Shown here piece by piece: positions 38,256 through 47,524 of a DNA stretch of 64,000 bases; positions within the stretch are counted from its first letter, which is position 1, and every line of letters starts with the position of its first letter. Made by a program: the position numbers and the translations under genes. The DNA is taken from positions 62,001 to 126,000 of the forward strand of contig JAMFSK010000039.1 of assembly GCA_026225235.1 (NCBI GenBank). The letters are read 5' to 3'. The DNA is from Burkholderiales bacterium. Its GTDB lineage: Bacteria > Pseudomonadota > Gammaproteobacteria > Burkholderiales > Burkholderiaceae. The notes under the pieces are model-generated. The model was not told where the DNA came from and ran no database searches. It saw nothing but the letters and a program-made list of their open reading frames with translations.

Positions 38256-39245
38256 TCAGCCGCGCCGCGAGATCTTGTCTGCCGAAACGGCGAGGATCAC
38301 GAGAATCCCGGTAACCAAGACTTGATAGACCGACGACACGCCGATCAGAGTGAGTCCGTTGCGAAACACGCCGACGATCACCACCCCAAGCAGGGTGCCG
38401 ATCATCGTGCCACGGCCGCCGAACAGGCTCGTGCCGCCAAGTACCACGGCCGTAATGCTGTCGAGGTTTTCCGTCTGACCCGCCTGCGGATCGCCGACTC
38501 CCGTGCGCGCGACTGCGAGCAACGCGGCGATGCCGTAGGTGAGCCCCGCGAGGGTATAGACCGTGATCAGGATGCGCTGGGTCGGCAGGCCCATCAACCG
38601 AACCGCCTCAGCGTTATTGCCGAGCGCATAGACATGTCGACCGGGCGCCGTCTCGCGCAAGACGAACCAAGTGATCAGGTACAACACGAGCATCATCACT
38701 GTGCCGTAGGTCACCGTTCCCGCACCGATGCCGAAAGTGTTGCCGAAGAAGGTCAACGGGGTCGGCAGGTTTGAGATGCTTTCGGCATTCGAGTAGATCT
38801 GCGTGATGGCAAAAGCGATATTGAGCGTACCTAGCGTGACGATAAATGCGGGCAACTTCACTCGAGTGACAAGCACGCCGTTGATCAGACCGAACAAGGT
38901 GCAGACACCGACGCCCAGCACGATGGCGACATACGGGTTCAACCCATTGGCGACCGCGACCTTGCTCATCACAACCGAGCCAAGCGCCATCACCATCCCG
39001 CACGACAGATCAATACCGGCCGTCAGCACGATCAGCGTCTGGCCGATCGCGATCACGCCCACCACCATTGATTGCTGGAGGATCAGCGACAGATTCTGGA
39101 CCGACAGAAAACGCGGCGTCTGCGAAACAAAGAAAACGCAGGCGAGCAGCAGGGCGAACACCGGCCCGAGCATGGTGAGCGGGGGCAGGCGATCGGTCAG
39201 CCGGCCCTTGGGGTTGGCAACGGAAGAAGCGGGTGAGGCGTTCAT
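38256..39245 (-). CDS. frcC: Sugar ABC transporter permease, FrcC type
   Basis: A 329-residue inner-membrane permease of the ribose/xylose (BPD_transp_2) family with about ten hydrophobic helices. Conserved segments include IGQTLIVLTAGIDLSCG and AVVLGGTSLFGGRGTMIGTL, the cytoplasmic EAA-like coupling region. ATG follows AAGGAG (39252-39257 on the minus strand). It sits between the FrcB and FrcA genes. Confidence 0.92.
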   Translation of the reverse strand: MNASPASSVANPKGRLTDRLPPLTMLGPVFALLLACVFFVSQTPRFLSVQNLSLILQQSMVVGVIAIGQTLIVLTAGIDLSCGMVMALGSVVMSKVAVANGLNPYVAIVLGVGVCTLFGLINGVLVTRVKLPAFIVTLGTLNIAFAITQIYSNAESISNLPTPLTFFGNTFGIGAGTVTYGTVMMLVLYLITWFVLRETAPGRHVYALGNNAEAVRLMGLPTQRILITVYTLAGLTYGIAALLAVARTGVGDPQAGQTENLDSITAVVLGGTSLFGGRGTMIGTLLGVVIVGVFRNGLTLIGVSSVYQVLVTGILVILAVSADKISRRG

Positions 39246-39339
39246 GCGCGGACTCCTTTATGCGACGACTCGCAGCACGCCCGACGCGGTCTGGCTCGCA
39301 GAAGCGAACGGAACCGCGCCGCGGGCGCGGTGACGAGAC

Positions 39340-40308
39340 TTACTTGGTGCCCCAGCACTGATCGAGGCCGAACGTCGTGTCCTTGCTGGTCACGCCGCTC
39401 TGCGGCTTGTCGGAGATCAGCGTCACGCCGGTGTCGGTATAGCCGCTCGGCTTCTTGCCGGTCTTGGCGTACTCGACGCCGGCCTGCACACCGAGCGCGG
39501 CCATCTTCAACGGATATTGCTGCGAGGTCGCGGCGATTTCCCCGGCCTTCACGTTGCGCACCCCTTCACAGCCGCCGTCGATCGACACGAGCAGCACGCC
39601 CTTGTCCTTGCCCGCGGCCTGCAGCGCGCGATAGGCCCCGGCTGCCGCCGGTTCGTTGATCGTGTAGACGACATTGATGTCCGGATTCTTCTGCAGGCAG
39701 TTTTCCATGGCGGTCTGACCTTTGGCCTGGTCGCCGCGCGTGTCCTGGCTGCAGACGATGCTCGGGTCGCCTGCCTTCACGCCGAAGCCCTTGAGGAAGC
39801 CATCGTGGCGCAGCACCCCGACGCTGATCCCGGGGGCGAGGTCGAGCGTCGCGATCTTCGCGGGCTTGCCGCCCATGGCGGCCTTGGCGTAGGTGCCGAT
39901 CAGCTCACCGGCCTTGAAGTTGTCGGTCGCGAACAGCGCATCGGTCGCTTCTTTCGGTTCGGTCGGCGTATCGAGCGCAATCACGAGGACCCCCGCGTCA
40001 CGGGCCTTCTTGATGCTCGGCACGATCGCCTTGGTATCGCCCGGGGTGATCAGGATGGCCTTGGCGCCCGCGCCGACCATGTTTTCGATGGCAGTCACCT
40101 GGGTCGCGTTATCGCCGTCGTAGCGGCCCGCAGCGGTCAGCAACTTGGCCCCTGCGGCGTCGGCGGCCTGCTGGGCACCCTGCTTCATTTTCACAAAGAA
40201 CGGGTTGGTATCGGTCTTCGTGATCAGGCCGATCACGGGCTGGTCCGCCAGCGCCAGCGCACTGCAGGTCATTGCCAGGGCAAACAGGGTCCGCTGCATC
40301 TTCTTCAT
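39340..40308 (-). CDS. frcB: Sugar ABC transporter periplasmic binding protein, FrcB type
   Basis: A 322-residue periplasmic sugar-binding protein of the LacI/ribose-binding (Peripla_BP_4) family. It has a signal peptide ending near ALADQ, the opening [15 protein letters not shown], and the [14 protein letters not shown] and [12 protein letters not shown] segments that line the cleft. Sequence style matches fructose-binding FrcB. ATG follows GGAGGAAG. First gene of the operon frcB-C-A-ROK regulator, with an inverted-repeat operator about 50 bp upstream. Confidence 0.92.
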   Translation of the reverse strand: MKKMQRTLFALAMTCSALALADQPVIGLITKTDTNPFFVKMKQGAQQAADAAGAKLLTAAGRYDGDNATQVTAIENMVGAGAKAILITPGDTKAIVPSIKKARDAGVLVIALDTPTEPKEATDALFATDNFKAGELIGTYAKAAMGGKPAKIATLDLAPGISVGVLRHDGFLKGFGVKAGDPSIVCSQDTRGDQAKGQTAMENCLQKNPDINVVYTINEPAAAGAYRALQAAGKDKGVLLVSIDGGCEGVRNVKAGEIAATSQQYPLKMAALGVQAGVEYAKTGKKPSGYTDTGVTLISDKPQSGVTSKDTTFGLDQCWGTK

Positions 40309-40358
40309 GTCTTCCTCCAGGTTCTAGTTGTCGAATCGGGGTCGCGACTCGCTTTCGG

Positions 40359-40385
40359 TACTAAATCACTCTCCGTGACTTAATA
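40359..40385. promoter_or_regulatory. Probable ROK-regulator operator upstream of frcB
   Basis: TACTAAATCAC (40359-40369) and GTGACTTAATA (40375-40385) form an inverted repeat, matching at 9 of 11 positions, around a 5-base spacer. It is AT-rich in a GC-rich setting and lies 51 bp upstream of the frcB ATG, as expected for the operator of the ROK regulator in this operon. Confidence 0.6.
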
Positions 40386-40589
40386 AAGCAGGCTGCCGGG
40401 AGGAGTCAAGAAACAACGTCCTGGAAACGGGTAAACGAGGACGAAATGGCGGCTTTTTAGCCCAAAACCCGTGGAAATCTGGCAGGAAATTTGGGGTGTG
40501 TGGCATTGCTGCCAGACCATGCTCGCCCTAGACTTGAGTTGCCCGCTCTGGGCCTCCCGCTTCTCGACCAAATGCCCCGGAACCGCGCC

Positions 40590-41609
40590 ATGGCTAACTC
40601 CCATTCTGTTCAGAAGATCGTGCTGGTTGCATTTGACGGCACGCAGATGCTCGATCTCACGGGGCCGATGGATGTGTTCGCCGAGGCCAACACCTCGTGC
40701 GAAAACGCGGGACGCCCGCGCGCTTACGAGATCATCCTTGCAGGCCCCCGGGTTGGACTGGTTCCTACCTCATCGGGGGTGGAACTCCATGCAAAGGTCT
40801 CGTTCTTCGACGAAACCCTGCAAGCGGACACCCTCGTGATTTGCGGCGGAAAGGGCGCGCGCATGGGGGCCGACAATCCTGAGGCGGTCGCTGCAGTCGG
40901 CCGGCTTGCCGACCGCGCGTCGCGGGTGGTCTCGATCTGCACTGGCGCTTTCGTGCTGGCGGCGACGGGACGGCTCGACCACCGCCGTGTGACCACTCAC
41001 TGGAAATTCTGCGACACCCTCGCGCAGCGCTTCGGCTCGCTCGAGGTCGATGCCGACGCGATCTTTATCAGCGACGGCAAGTACTTCACGTCGGCGGGCG
41101 TGACGGCTGGCATCGACGTGGCACTCGCGCTCGTCGAACGCGACCTGGGGCGCCCCATTGCCCTTGAAGTGGCGCGCGAACTCGTGGTGTTCTTGCGTCG
41201 GCCGGGGGGACAGTCCCAGTTCAGCGCACAAATGGCCGCGGAGGTCAGTGCGTCCGATCCAGACCGGTTCGCCGAACTCACCCGCTGGATGGCCGAACAT
41301 TTGCCCGACGATCTCTCGATCGAGGCGCTCGCAGCCCGCGTGTCAATGAGCCCACGTAATTTCGCGCGGCGATTTGCGCAAGCGCTCGGCACGTCACCGG
41401 GCAAGTATGTGCAGACCTTGCGTATGGATGCGGCGCGCCGGTTGCTCACAGATGGGGAGGTGCCGCTCGCGACCGTTGCCCGGCGCTGCGGTTTTAATTC
41501 GCTCGAAACGATGCGGCTGTCGTTCCAGCGGCATCTGAAAGTCGCGCCGCAAGACTTCCGCGCGCGCTTTCATCCTCGGGCCCGAGAACAGCGCGGGCGC
41601 GCGATCTGA
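40590..41609 (+). CDS. GlxA-type AraC-family transcriptional regulator
   Basis: A 339-residue regulator with an N-terminal DJ-1/PfpI-like domain (from IVLVAFDGTQMLDLTGP, with SICTGAFVLAATG around the cysteine loop) and a C-terminal AraC HTH (LSIEALAARVSMSPRNFARR and the second helix VARRCGFNSLETM). GlxA-type regulators often control amino-acid or carnitine-type catabolism; the target cannot be set. ATG 40590 gives the family start; an earlier in-frame ATG at 40491 is in the leader. Divergent from frcB. Its stop lies inside an 11-bp tandem repeat. Confidence 0.9.
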   Translation: MANSHSVQKIVLVAFDGTQMLDLTGPMDVFAEANTSCENAGRPRAYEIILAGPRVGLVPTSSGVELHAKVSFFDETLQADTLVICGGKGARMGADNPEAVAAVGRLADRASRVVSICTGAFVLAATGRLDHRRVTTHWKFCDTLAQRFGSLEVDADAIFISDGKYFTSAGVTAGIDVALALVERDLGRPIALEVARELVVFLRRPGGQSQFSAQMAAEVSASDPDRFAELTRWMAEHLPDDLSIEALAARVSMSPRNFARRFAQALGTSPGKYVQTLRMDAARRLLTDGEVPLATVARRCGFNSLETMRLSFQRHLKVAPQDFRARFHPRAREQRGRAI

Positions 41610-41635
41610 GCCCGATCTGAGCCCGATCTGAACCC
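41603..41635. repeat. Three-unit 11-bp tandem repeat at the end of the GlxA-type gene
   Basis: GATCTGAGCCC occurs at 41603-41613 and 41614-41624 and, with one change, at 41625-41635, followed by a partial unit. The first unit contains the stop codon of the regulator. The pattern suggests replication slippage. Confidence 0.7.
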
Positions 41636-41833
41636 GATCGGGGGCACGGATCGACACGGCCGCATAAACGGTTTTTACAGCGGCTTTATATCGCCGATGC
41701 AAATCTTGCCCTCGTCGCTACCTTTGCTGACCTACCTTTACGTCAGATGCGGAGCGCATCGACTGAAAGGCGAATCCAGCCGGATCGCGATACGCTCCGA
41801 GTTCAAGACTTTAGACGCAGATGGGACTGAAGA

Positions 41834-42208
41834 ATGATGAGCAAAATGCTCGCTAGCAGCATGAAATCGGCGATTTCCGCGGGGCGTCCGGCTCTGCTTC
41901 CTTTTCAGGGCGCGGCCGCTTCGACCCTGCATCCACCGCGAACGACCTCGCGTATCGTCCAGCTCGTACCCGCCACCCGCGTGCGGCTCGAGGTCACCCT
42001 TCCCCTTTTCGCGCACGACAATCCGCACGACCGCCTGCAGGGGCTACTCCACTGCGGACTCGGGGCCTACATCGCTGACATCCAGGTTGGCGAACGCAAG
42101 ATCTGCGTCGAGTTCAACCTCGCGCACGACGATATCGATTTCGCTTTTCACACGCTGATGGCCCAACTCCCCGAAGCGATGATCGGCCCGGTGAGCAAGC
42201 GTCACTAA
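41834..42208 (+). CDS. Hypothetical protein, unknown family
   Basis: A 124-residue protein without signal peptide or transmembrane helix. The C-terminal half reads as a compact beta-alpha-beta-beta-alpha unit (RVRLEVTLPLFAHD, then AYIADIQVGERKICVEF, then a helix). No domain was recognised and no clear ribosome binding site was seen, but the third-position GC use looks coding. It lies alone between the GlxA-type gene and the HutC-type gene. Confidence 0.5.
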   Translation: MMSKMLASSMKSAISAGRPALLPFQGAAASTLHPPRTTSRIVQLVPATRVRLEVTLPLFAHDNPHDRLQGLLHCGLGAYIADIQVGERKICVEFNLAHDDIDFAFHTLMAQLPEAMIGPVSKRH

Positions 42209-42294
42209 CGCGCCAGAATGCCGAACGACCCGCCTGCCTGCCCCCGCCTCATGGGCACGTCGCAGGCCTCGGGCCGAACTTCCGACGTCCGTTG

Positions 42295-43062
42295 TCAGCT
42301 CTGCTGCCGCGCGAATTCCGGCGTGAAACGGCAGCCGAGCCGATAGCGTGATCCCGGATGAACAAAGCGTGCGAACGTCACAGCGACGCCGCTGCTCCAG
42401 GTGCGCCGCACCAGCGTGAGACACGGGACCTCGGGACCGATTTCGAGCCACTCGGCTTCGATCCGTGTCGGCAGGCCAGCGTCGACGATGTGCTCGATCT
42501 CATGCGCCGGCACGATGCTCACGAGGTATTCGGACGGCCGCATGCGCGTGAAATCCTGGTCGATGAACGCGGGCGCGATCGCCGGATTCACATAGCGATC
42601 TTCGAGCTGAACCGGCAAACCGTTCTCGCGGTGGACACAGACAATGCGGAACACCGATGCGCCCGGCGTGAGACCGAGCGCCGTAGACACGCCTGCGGAC
42701 GCGGCTTCGCGCGTGAGATTCAAGTGAGAGCAGCTGTACTCGTGCCCGCGCGAGCGAATCTCGTCGCCGATGTCGGCAATCATCAGCAGTGTCGATTGCG
42801 GCTTGGCTTCGGCCACGAAAGTACCGACGCCCGAGAGTCGGGTCAGCAGACCCTCGTCGGTGAGTTCGCGCAAGGCGCGATTGATCGTCATGCGCGAGAC
42901 GCCGAGCGTGTCGACCAGATTCAGCTCCGAGGGAATCCGGTCGCCGGCCTGCCAGGCGCCCGACTCGATCGTCGTCCGGATATATTCCTTGACCTGCGCA
43001 TAACGCGCGAGCGGCAACACCCGGTCCACGACATGTGCCGCGCGCGACGACGGCGTGCTCAT
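42295..43062 (-). CDS. GntR-family regulator, HutC subfamily
   Basis: A 255-residue regulator with an N-terminal winged HTH ([20 protein letters not shown] and [13 protein letters not shown]) and a C-terminal UTRA effector domain. The nearest family is HutC, the histidine-utilisation repressor sensing urocanate, but no hut genes are present. It overlaps the stop of the ABC ATPase gene by 4 bases, so it belongs to that operon and probably represses it. Two GTATATAC-centred palindromes in the divergent promoter, the kind of site HutC-type proteins bind, are the likely targets. Confidence 0.88.
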   Translation of the reverse strand: MSTPSSRAAHVVDRVLPLARYAQVKEYIRTTIESGAWQAGDRIPSELNLVDTLGVSRMTINRALRELTDEGLLTRLSGVGTFVAEAKPQSTLLMIADIGDEIRSRGHEYSCSHLNLTREAASAGVSTALGLTPGASVFRIVCVHRENGLPVQLEDRYVNPAIAPAFIDQDFTRMRPSEYLVSIVPAHEIEHIVDAGLPTRIEAEWLEIGPEVPCLTLVRRTWSSGVAVTFARFVHPGSRYRLGCRFTPEFARQQS

Positions 43063-43970
43063 GCGCTGGCTCCCTGAGGCTCGCCGCCACGGGTCCAGAA
43101 CGCATTGCGGTCGAAGTAGTTCTGCAGGAACTGACGCAGCCGCGGGTGCGGTGCGTCGTGGAACACCTCCTGCGGCGAGCCCTGGACGGCAATCCGGCCC
43201 TCGTCGATAAAGACAACCTTGTCGGCGACCTGCGCGGCAAAGCCCATTTCGTGCGTGACGACGGCCATCGTCATGCCTTCTCGCGCGAGCTGTTTCATCA
43301 CTTGCAGCACCTCGCCGACGAGTTCGGGATCGAGCGCCGAAGTCGGTTCGTCGAACAACATGATGTGCGGCTCCATCGCGAGCGCGCGCGCAATCGCCAC
43401 ACGCTGTTGCTGCCCGCCCGACAGTTTGCCCGGATAGGCATCGGCACGCGCGGCGAGGCCGACCCGGTCGAGCATGGCGAGTGCAAGCCGCCGCGCTTCG
43501 TCGCGCGACATGCCGCGTACGCGCTGGAGGGCTTCCATCACATTGCCGGCGGCTGTCATGTGCGGCCAGAGGTTGAACTGCTGGAACACCATGCCGACAT
43601 TGCGGCGCACCTGGTTGATCTGCGCGCCCGAGGCTTTGACCCGCTTGCCATTGCGCGTCGTATAGCCAAGCAGCGCGCCTTCGATCAGCACATCTCCACC
43701 GTCATATTCCTCGAGAAAAGCGAGGCAACGCAGCAAGGTGCTCTTGCCCGAACCCGAGGGTCCGATGATGCAGACGACTTCGGACTTGCGGATCTCGAGG
43801 TCGACACCGCGCAACACTTCGACTTCACCAAAACGCTTGGTCAGTCCGTTGACGCGGATCAGCGGCTCACCACGTGCAGGCGATGCCTCATCCGCGAGAC
43901 CCACCGCTGCGGGCTCGACTGCCTCGGCGGAACCGGGCGCGGGCCGTAGGGAATCAGAAAGGGCAATCAT
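43059..43970 (-). CDS. Polar amino-acid ABC transporter ATP-binding protein
   Basis: A 303-residue ATPase of the GlnQ/HisP type. It has Walker [13 protein letters not shown], the Q-loop [10 protein letters not shown], signature [13 protein letters not shown] and Walker [15 protein letters not shown]. About 45 residues of Ala/Pro-rich N-terminal sequence precede the core. ATG at 43970 follows AGGAA; the longer frame start is not supported. Two permeases and a binding protein lie upstream on the same strand. Confidence 0.92.
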   Translation of the reverse strand: MIALSDSLRPAPGSAEAVEPAAVGLADEASPARGEPLIRVNGLTKRFGEVEVLRGVDLEIRKSEVVCIIGPSGSGKSTLLRCLAFLEEYDGGDVLIEGALLGYTTRNGKRVKASGAQINQVRRNVGMVFQQFNLWPHMTAAGNVMEALQRVRGMSRDEARRLALAMLDRVGLAARADAYPGKLSGGQQQRVAIARALAMEPHIMLFDEPTSALDPELVGEVLQVMKQLAREGMTMAVVTHEMGFAAQVADKVVFIDEGRIAVQGSPQEVFHDAPHPRLRQFLQNYFDRNAFWTRGGEPQGASA

Positions 43971-44022
43971 CGGCGTTCCTGTTCGTGCGAGGTCGCAGCG
44001 GGTTTGCAATTCGTCAGCGGGA

Positions 44023-44688
44023 TCATCGTATGGCGAAGCGCGAGAGCCGGCCTTCCGCCCAACTGCCGACACGCGAGGTCAGCTCGACCAGCGCGAGATA
44101 ACAGACGCACAACACCAGCAGCGTCTCGACGAAGGCGAACGACTCCGAGCCGATGCCGGTCAACACGAAAGTGAGTTCGGGCACTGTCACGATCGACAGC
44201 ACGGCGGTTTCCTTGCTGAGGATGATGATCAGGTTGGTCAGCGCCGGCACGATGATCAGCAGCATCTGCGGCAACTGCACGCGCACGATCGCCTGCCAGC
44301 GCGACAGGCCCAGACATTCGGCCGCCTCAAGATGGCCACGTGGCACCGACTGGAAGCCCCCGCGGAACACCTCGGCGAAGTAGGCGCTGCCGTACAAGCC
44401 GAGGCCGAGCACGCCTGCCGTCATCGGCTCGAGCGTGATGCCAAAATTCGGGCCGCCGTAGTACAGCAGGAACAACTGGATCAGGAACGGCGTCCCTCGA
44501 AACACCTCGATATAAGCACGCAGCACTCCGCGCACGGCTTGCGAGCCGAACAACTGCACCACGGCGATCGCGAAACCAAGCAGCAGGCCAATGGCGACAC
44601 CGGCCGCCCAGGTGCCCAGCGTAATGAGCAGGCCGTGGGCAATCGACGGCAGATTGTGGGTGATGACGGTGGAATCAAAACCGGCCAT
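44023..44688 (-). CDS. Amino-acid ABC transporter permease (second subunit)
   Basis: A 221-residue inner-membrane permease (HisM/GlnP family) with the conserved [17 protein letters not shown] near the N terminus and the EAA-type coupling loop [23 protein letters not shown] at 44688 begins MAGFDS; the longer frame start would extend into the previous gene. It pairs with the permease encoded 5 bp upstream. Confidence 0.9.
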   Translation of the reverse strand: MAGFDSTVITHNLPSIAHGLLITLGTWAAGVAIGLLLGFAIAVVQLFGSQAVRGVLRAYIEVFRGTPFLIQLFLLYYGGPNFGITLEPMTAGVLGLGLYGSAYFAEVFRGGFQSVPRGHLEAAECLGLSRWQAIVRVQLPQMLLIIVPALTNLIIILSKETAVLSIVTVPELTFVLTGIGSESFAFVETLLVLCVCYLALVELTSRVGSWAEGRLSRFAIR

Positions 44689-44692
44689 GGCC

Positions 44693-45343
44693 TCAGGCCT
44701 CCCGCAGCCGGTGTTCGGCGTAATGTGCACCGAGCGCGAGCGTGCCGTTGATCACAAAGTAGATCAACGCGGCGGCCAGGTAGGCTTCGAGCGGCCGATA
44801 AGTGCTTGCAGCGAGATTTTGCGAGGTCCGCGTGAGCTCGGCGACGCCGACTACCGAAACCAGTGACGAGGCCTTGATCAGCAGCACCATCTCATTGCCA
44901 AGCGAAGGCAGTGTCAGGCGAAACGCCTGCGGGACTTCGATCCGGCGCAGCATGTCGAAACGCGAGAGTCCGAGCAGACGTGCGGCTTCGAGCTGGCCTG
45001 AGGGAATCCCGAGAAAGCCACCGCGCAAAATCTCCGCCACATAGGCAGCGGAACACAATGCGCATGTCCCGATGGCGGCAACCAGGGGCGGTACATTGAT
45101 GCCCACAAACGGCAACAAGTAATAGACCAGCAGCAACTGCACGAGCAGCGGCACGCCCCGAAAGAAAAACACATACGCACCGCCGAATGCACGCGCGCCT
45201 CGATGCGCCGAGAGCTTCGCCGCGCACACACCGATCGCCACGAAGAAGCCGATCAGCAGCCCGGCGAGCGAGATCCCGACGGTCGCGAGCGCGGCCTGGA
45301 ACAGCAGCGGAAAACCATGGAGAAAGACGCTCAGACTAAACAT
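44693..45343 (-). CDS. Amino-acid ABC transporter permease (first subunit)
   Basis: A 216-residue permease of the same family with FFRGVPLLVQLLLVYYL and coupling loop EAARLLGLSRFDMLRRIEVP. It forms a heterodimer with the next permease. About 100 bp separate it from the upstream binding-protein gene, typical of a stoichiometry-setting gap, though no strong hairpin was found in it. Confidence 0.9.
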   Translation of the reverse strand: MFSLSVFLHGFPLLFQAALATVGISLAGLLIGFFVAIGVCAAKLSAHRGARAFGGAYVFFFRGVPLLVQLLLVYYLLPFVGINVPPLVAAIGTCALCSAAYVAEILRGGFLGIPSGQLEAARLLGLSRFDMLRRIEVPQAFRLTLPSLGNEMVLLIKASSLVSVVGVAELTRTSQNLAASTYRPLEAYLAAALIYFVINGTLALGAHYAEHRLREA

Positions 45344-45449
45344 GTCGTGCCACTCGCCACTGTAAATCGCCGTGATGCGCGCGTCGCCCGAATGGCCGGA
45401 TCGCGGCTGCCCGCGGGCTTCACGATCCGGTCAGACTTCCTGGTCAGAC

Positions 45450-46277
45450 TCAATAGTTCAGCGTCGGCTCAGTGGTCGGGACATCCATCGCCGTGCCAAA
45501 CCACTTCTTCTGAAGCGTTGCAAGGCGACCGTCCTTATTGAGCTTCACGAGCGCGTCGTTGAACGCATCGAGCAGGGGCTTGCTATCCGCATCCTTGCGC
45601 AGGCAATACGCGAAATAGACCTTCGAGCCGAACGCGGGCTGCACCACCGCAAACTGTTCCGGCCGTTGCTTGGCCACGTAGGCGATATTCGTCAGCGAGT
45701 TGGCAACCGCCGAGATCCGGCCCGCGGCGAGGTCGGCATACGCCTGGTTGTTGTCGACGTACTCGCGAATCTCAGGCGCCTTCGGCAGGGTCGTGATGTA
45801 GGTCTTCAACTGATCGAGCTGAGCCGAGCTCTTGCCCGCGCCGACGGTCTTGCCGGCGATGTCGGCCGAGGTCTTGATAGCAGGGTCATTGGCGCGTTTG
45901 AGCAGCGCATCGGTCGCGTCCGCGATCGGCAACGTGAACGCGTAGCGATCCGCGCGCGCCTTGGTCATCGTCAACGGGCCGCCCACCATATCGAACTTGC
46001 CCGCATCGAGACCCGGCAACACGCTCGGCCAGGGCAGGTCGATAAAGCGTACCTTGACACCCATCTCCTTACCGATTTCCGCGAACAGATCCTTGTTGAA
46101 CCCCGCCTGTTGACCGTTGTCGAGGAAGTCGAACGGCGCAAACTGCATTTCGGTGCCGACCACCAGTTCGCCGGCTTTCTTGACCTTTGCAAGCTGGTCC
46201 TCGGCGTGCGCGCCGACACTCGCGGCACACAGGGCCAACATCAACAAACTGCGCTTCCAGCCTGCCAGAATCTTCAT
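45450..46277 (-). CDS. Amino-acid ABC transporter periplasmic binding protein
   Basis: A 275-residue family 3 solute-binding protein: signal peptide ending near AHAED, GTEMQFAPFDFLDNGQQAGF as the ligand-binding opening, DLPWPSVLPGLDAGKFDM, and the C-terminal FNDALVKLNKDGRLATL. RBS GGAGAA precedes the ATG at 46277. First gene of the operon binding protein - permease - permease - ATPase - HutC-type regulator. Ligand unknown, probably a polar or basic amino acid or opine-like compound. Confidence 0.92.
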   Translation of the reverse strand: MKILAGWKRSLLMLALCAASVGAHAEDQLAKVKKAGELVVGTEMQFAPFDFLDNGQQAGFNKDLFAEIGKEMGVKVRFIDLPWPSVLPGLDAGKFDMVGGPLTMTKARADRYAFTLPIADATDALLKRANDPAIKTSADIAGKTVGAGKSSAQLDQLKTYITTLPKAPEIREYVDNNQAYADLAAGRISAVANSLTNIAYVAKQRPEQFAVVQPAFGSKVYFAYCLRKDADSKPLLDAFNDALVKLNKDGRLATLQKKWFGTAMDVPTTEPTLNY

Positions 46278-46346
46278 GGGGTTCTCCGGATCGATCAGGG
46301 GTACGTCAGGGATGCGGCGCCCGCGCGAAGCGAACTGTGCGAGGCA

Positions 46347-46358
46347 GTATATACCGCG
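46347..46358 (-). promoter_or_regulatory. GntR/HutC-type operator, copy 1
   Basis: Plus-strand GTATATACCGCG, the reverse complement of CGCGGTATATAC, lies about 70 bp upstream of the binding-protein gene. It is one of two copies in this divergent promoter. The GTATATAC core is the kind of palindrome bound by HutC-type GntR regulators. Confidence 0.6.
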
Positions 46359-46452
46359 CTATTTGGCCGAAAAAATAAATCTGGGAGATCATCAGAACCA
46401 TACTGACCCTGGGTAAACCGCAGTGGCGAGCCTCGCTTGCGCGCGGGCTTTT

Positions 46453-46464
46453 CGCGGTATATAC
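46453..46464 (+). promoter_or_regulatory. GntR/HutC-type operator, copy 2
   Basis: CGCGGTATATAC, inverted relative to copy 1, with the two GTATATAC cores exactly 110 bp apart centre to centre. It lies about 65 bp upstream of the dioxygenase start. Confidence 0.6.
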
Positions 46465-46530
46465 AGCGTGAGGAGCCTGGGCATGGAGCCCGGACACCTG
46501 CCCCGCACGCCGGCAATGAAGGAGCCGCTC

Positions 46531-47517
46531 ATGCAGTCGCCTCACCCTATTCCGATCGTCGATTTCACCGGTGTCCGTACGGGAGACCCGGCCGCGCTCG
46601 CACGCGCCGGTCGCGAGATCCACGAGGCCTGTACCCGTATCGGCTTTTTCTATCTGACAAATCACGGCGTACCGCAGGACATCATCGACGGCGCGGAACA
46701 GGCCGCACGACGCTTCTTTGCATTTCCGCCCGAGACCAAACGACGCGCTGCGGTCAACGCCCGGCATCGCGGCTTCAATGCGCTCGGCGACGCCACCATG
46801 TACCAGGCGACGCGGCCCGACCATAAGGAATTCTTCAGTGTCGGTCTCGAGTTGCCCGAGGACGATCCCGATGTGCTGGCCGGCCAGGCATTGCGAGGCC
46901 CGAACAACTGGCCGGACTTCATGCCCGACCTGCAGCCCGCGCTCTACCGTTACTACGAGGCGATTGGAGCGTGCGGGGCCGACTTGCTGCGCGCGGTGGC
47001 CAGCGGGCTCGGACTCGCGCCGGACTTCTTCGTCTCGCGCTATACCAAGCGAATGCAGCGCACTCAGATGGTCTATTACCCGCCCCAGCCGCCGCAGTCT
47101 GATGAGGCGCAGTTTGGCGTCGCACCGCACACCGACTATGGGTGCATCACGCTCTTATGGCAGGACATGATCGGCGGTCTGCAGGTTCGCGAAATCGCCA
47201 ACGACACATGGATCGACGCGCCGCCGATGCCGGGCACCTTTGTCGTCAATGTCGGCGACTTGCTCGGGCGCTGGAGTAATGATCGCTATCGCTCGACCTT
47301 GCATCGTGTGATCAACCGCTCGGGACGCGAACGCTATTCGATTGCGACCTTCTACGACCCGACCTACGGCGCGAGCGTCGACCCGCGTGAACTGGGGGCG
47401 GCACCCGATACGTTGCGCTATGAGCCGGTCGCAGCGGGCGACTATATCCTCGGACGGATCAACGATTCGATGGGGTACCGAAAGAAGCGTGCGGCTGAAA
47501 GTGCTGGTTCAGCATGA
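46531..47517 (+). CDS. Isopenicillin N synthase-like Fe(II)/2-oxoglutarate dioxygenase
   Basis: A 328-residue double-stranded-beta-helix oxygenase. Metal ligands are H200 and D202 (PHTDYG) and H258 (STLHRV), with the 2-oxoglutarate pair R268-x-S270 in RERYSIATF, so the active site is complete. The N-terminal DIOX_N domain includes HEACTRIGFFYLTNHGV. Members hydroxylate or cleave small molecules (plant hormones, amino-acid derivatives); the substrate is unknown. ATG 46531 follows AAGGAG at 46519-46524; earlier in-frame ATGs have no such site. It is divergent from the amino-acid ABC operon across two shared operators. Confidence 0.92.
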   Translation: MQSPHPIPIVDFTGVRTGDPAALARAGREIHEACTRIGFFYLTNHGVPQDIIDGAEQAARRFFAFPPETKRRAAVNARHRGFNALGDATMYQATRPDHKEFFSVGLELPEDDPDVLAGQALRGPNNWPDFMPDLQPALYRYYEAIGACGADLLRAVASGLGLAPDFFVSRYTKRMQRTQMVYYPPQPPQSDEAQFGVAPHTDYGCITLLWQDMIGGLQVREIANDTWIDAPPMPGTFVVNVGDLLGRWSNDRYRSTLHRVINRSGRERYSIATFYDPTYGASVDPRELGAAPDTLRYEPVAAGDYILGRINDSMGYRKKRAAESAGSA

Positions 47518-47524
47518 GCCTCAC

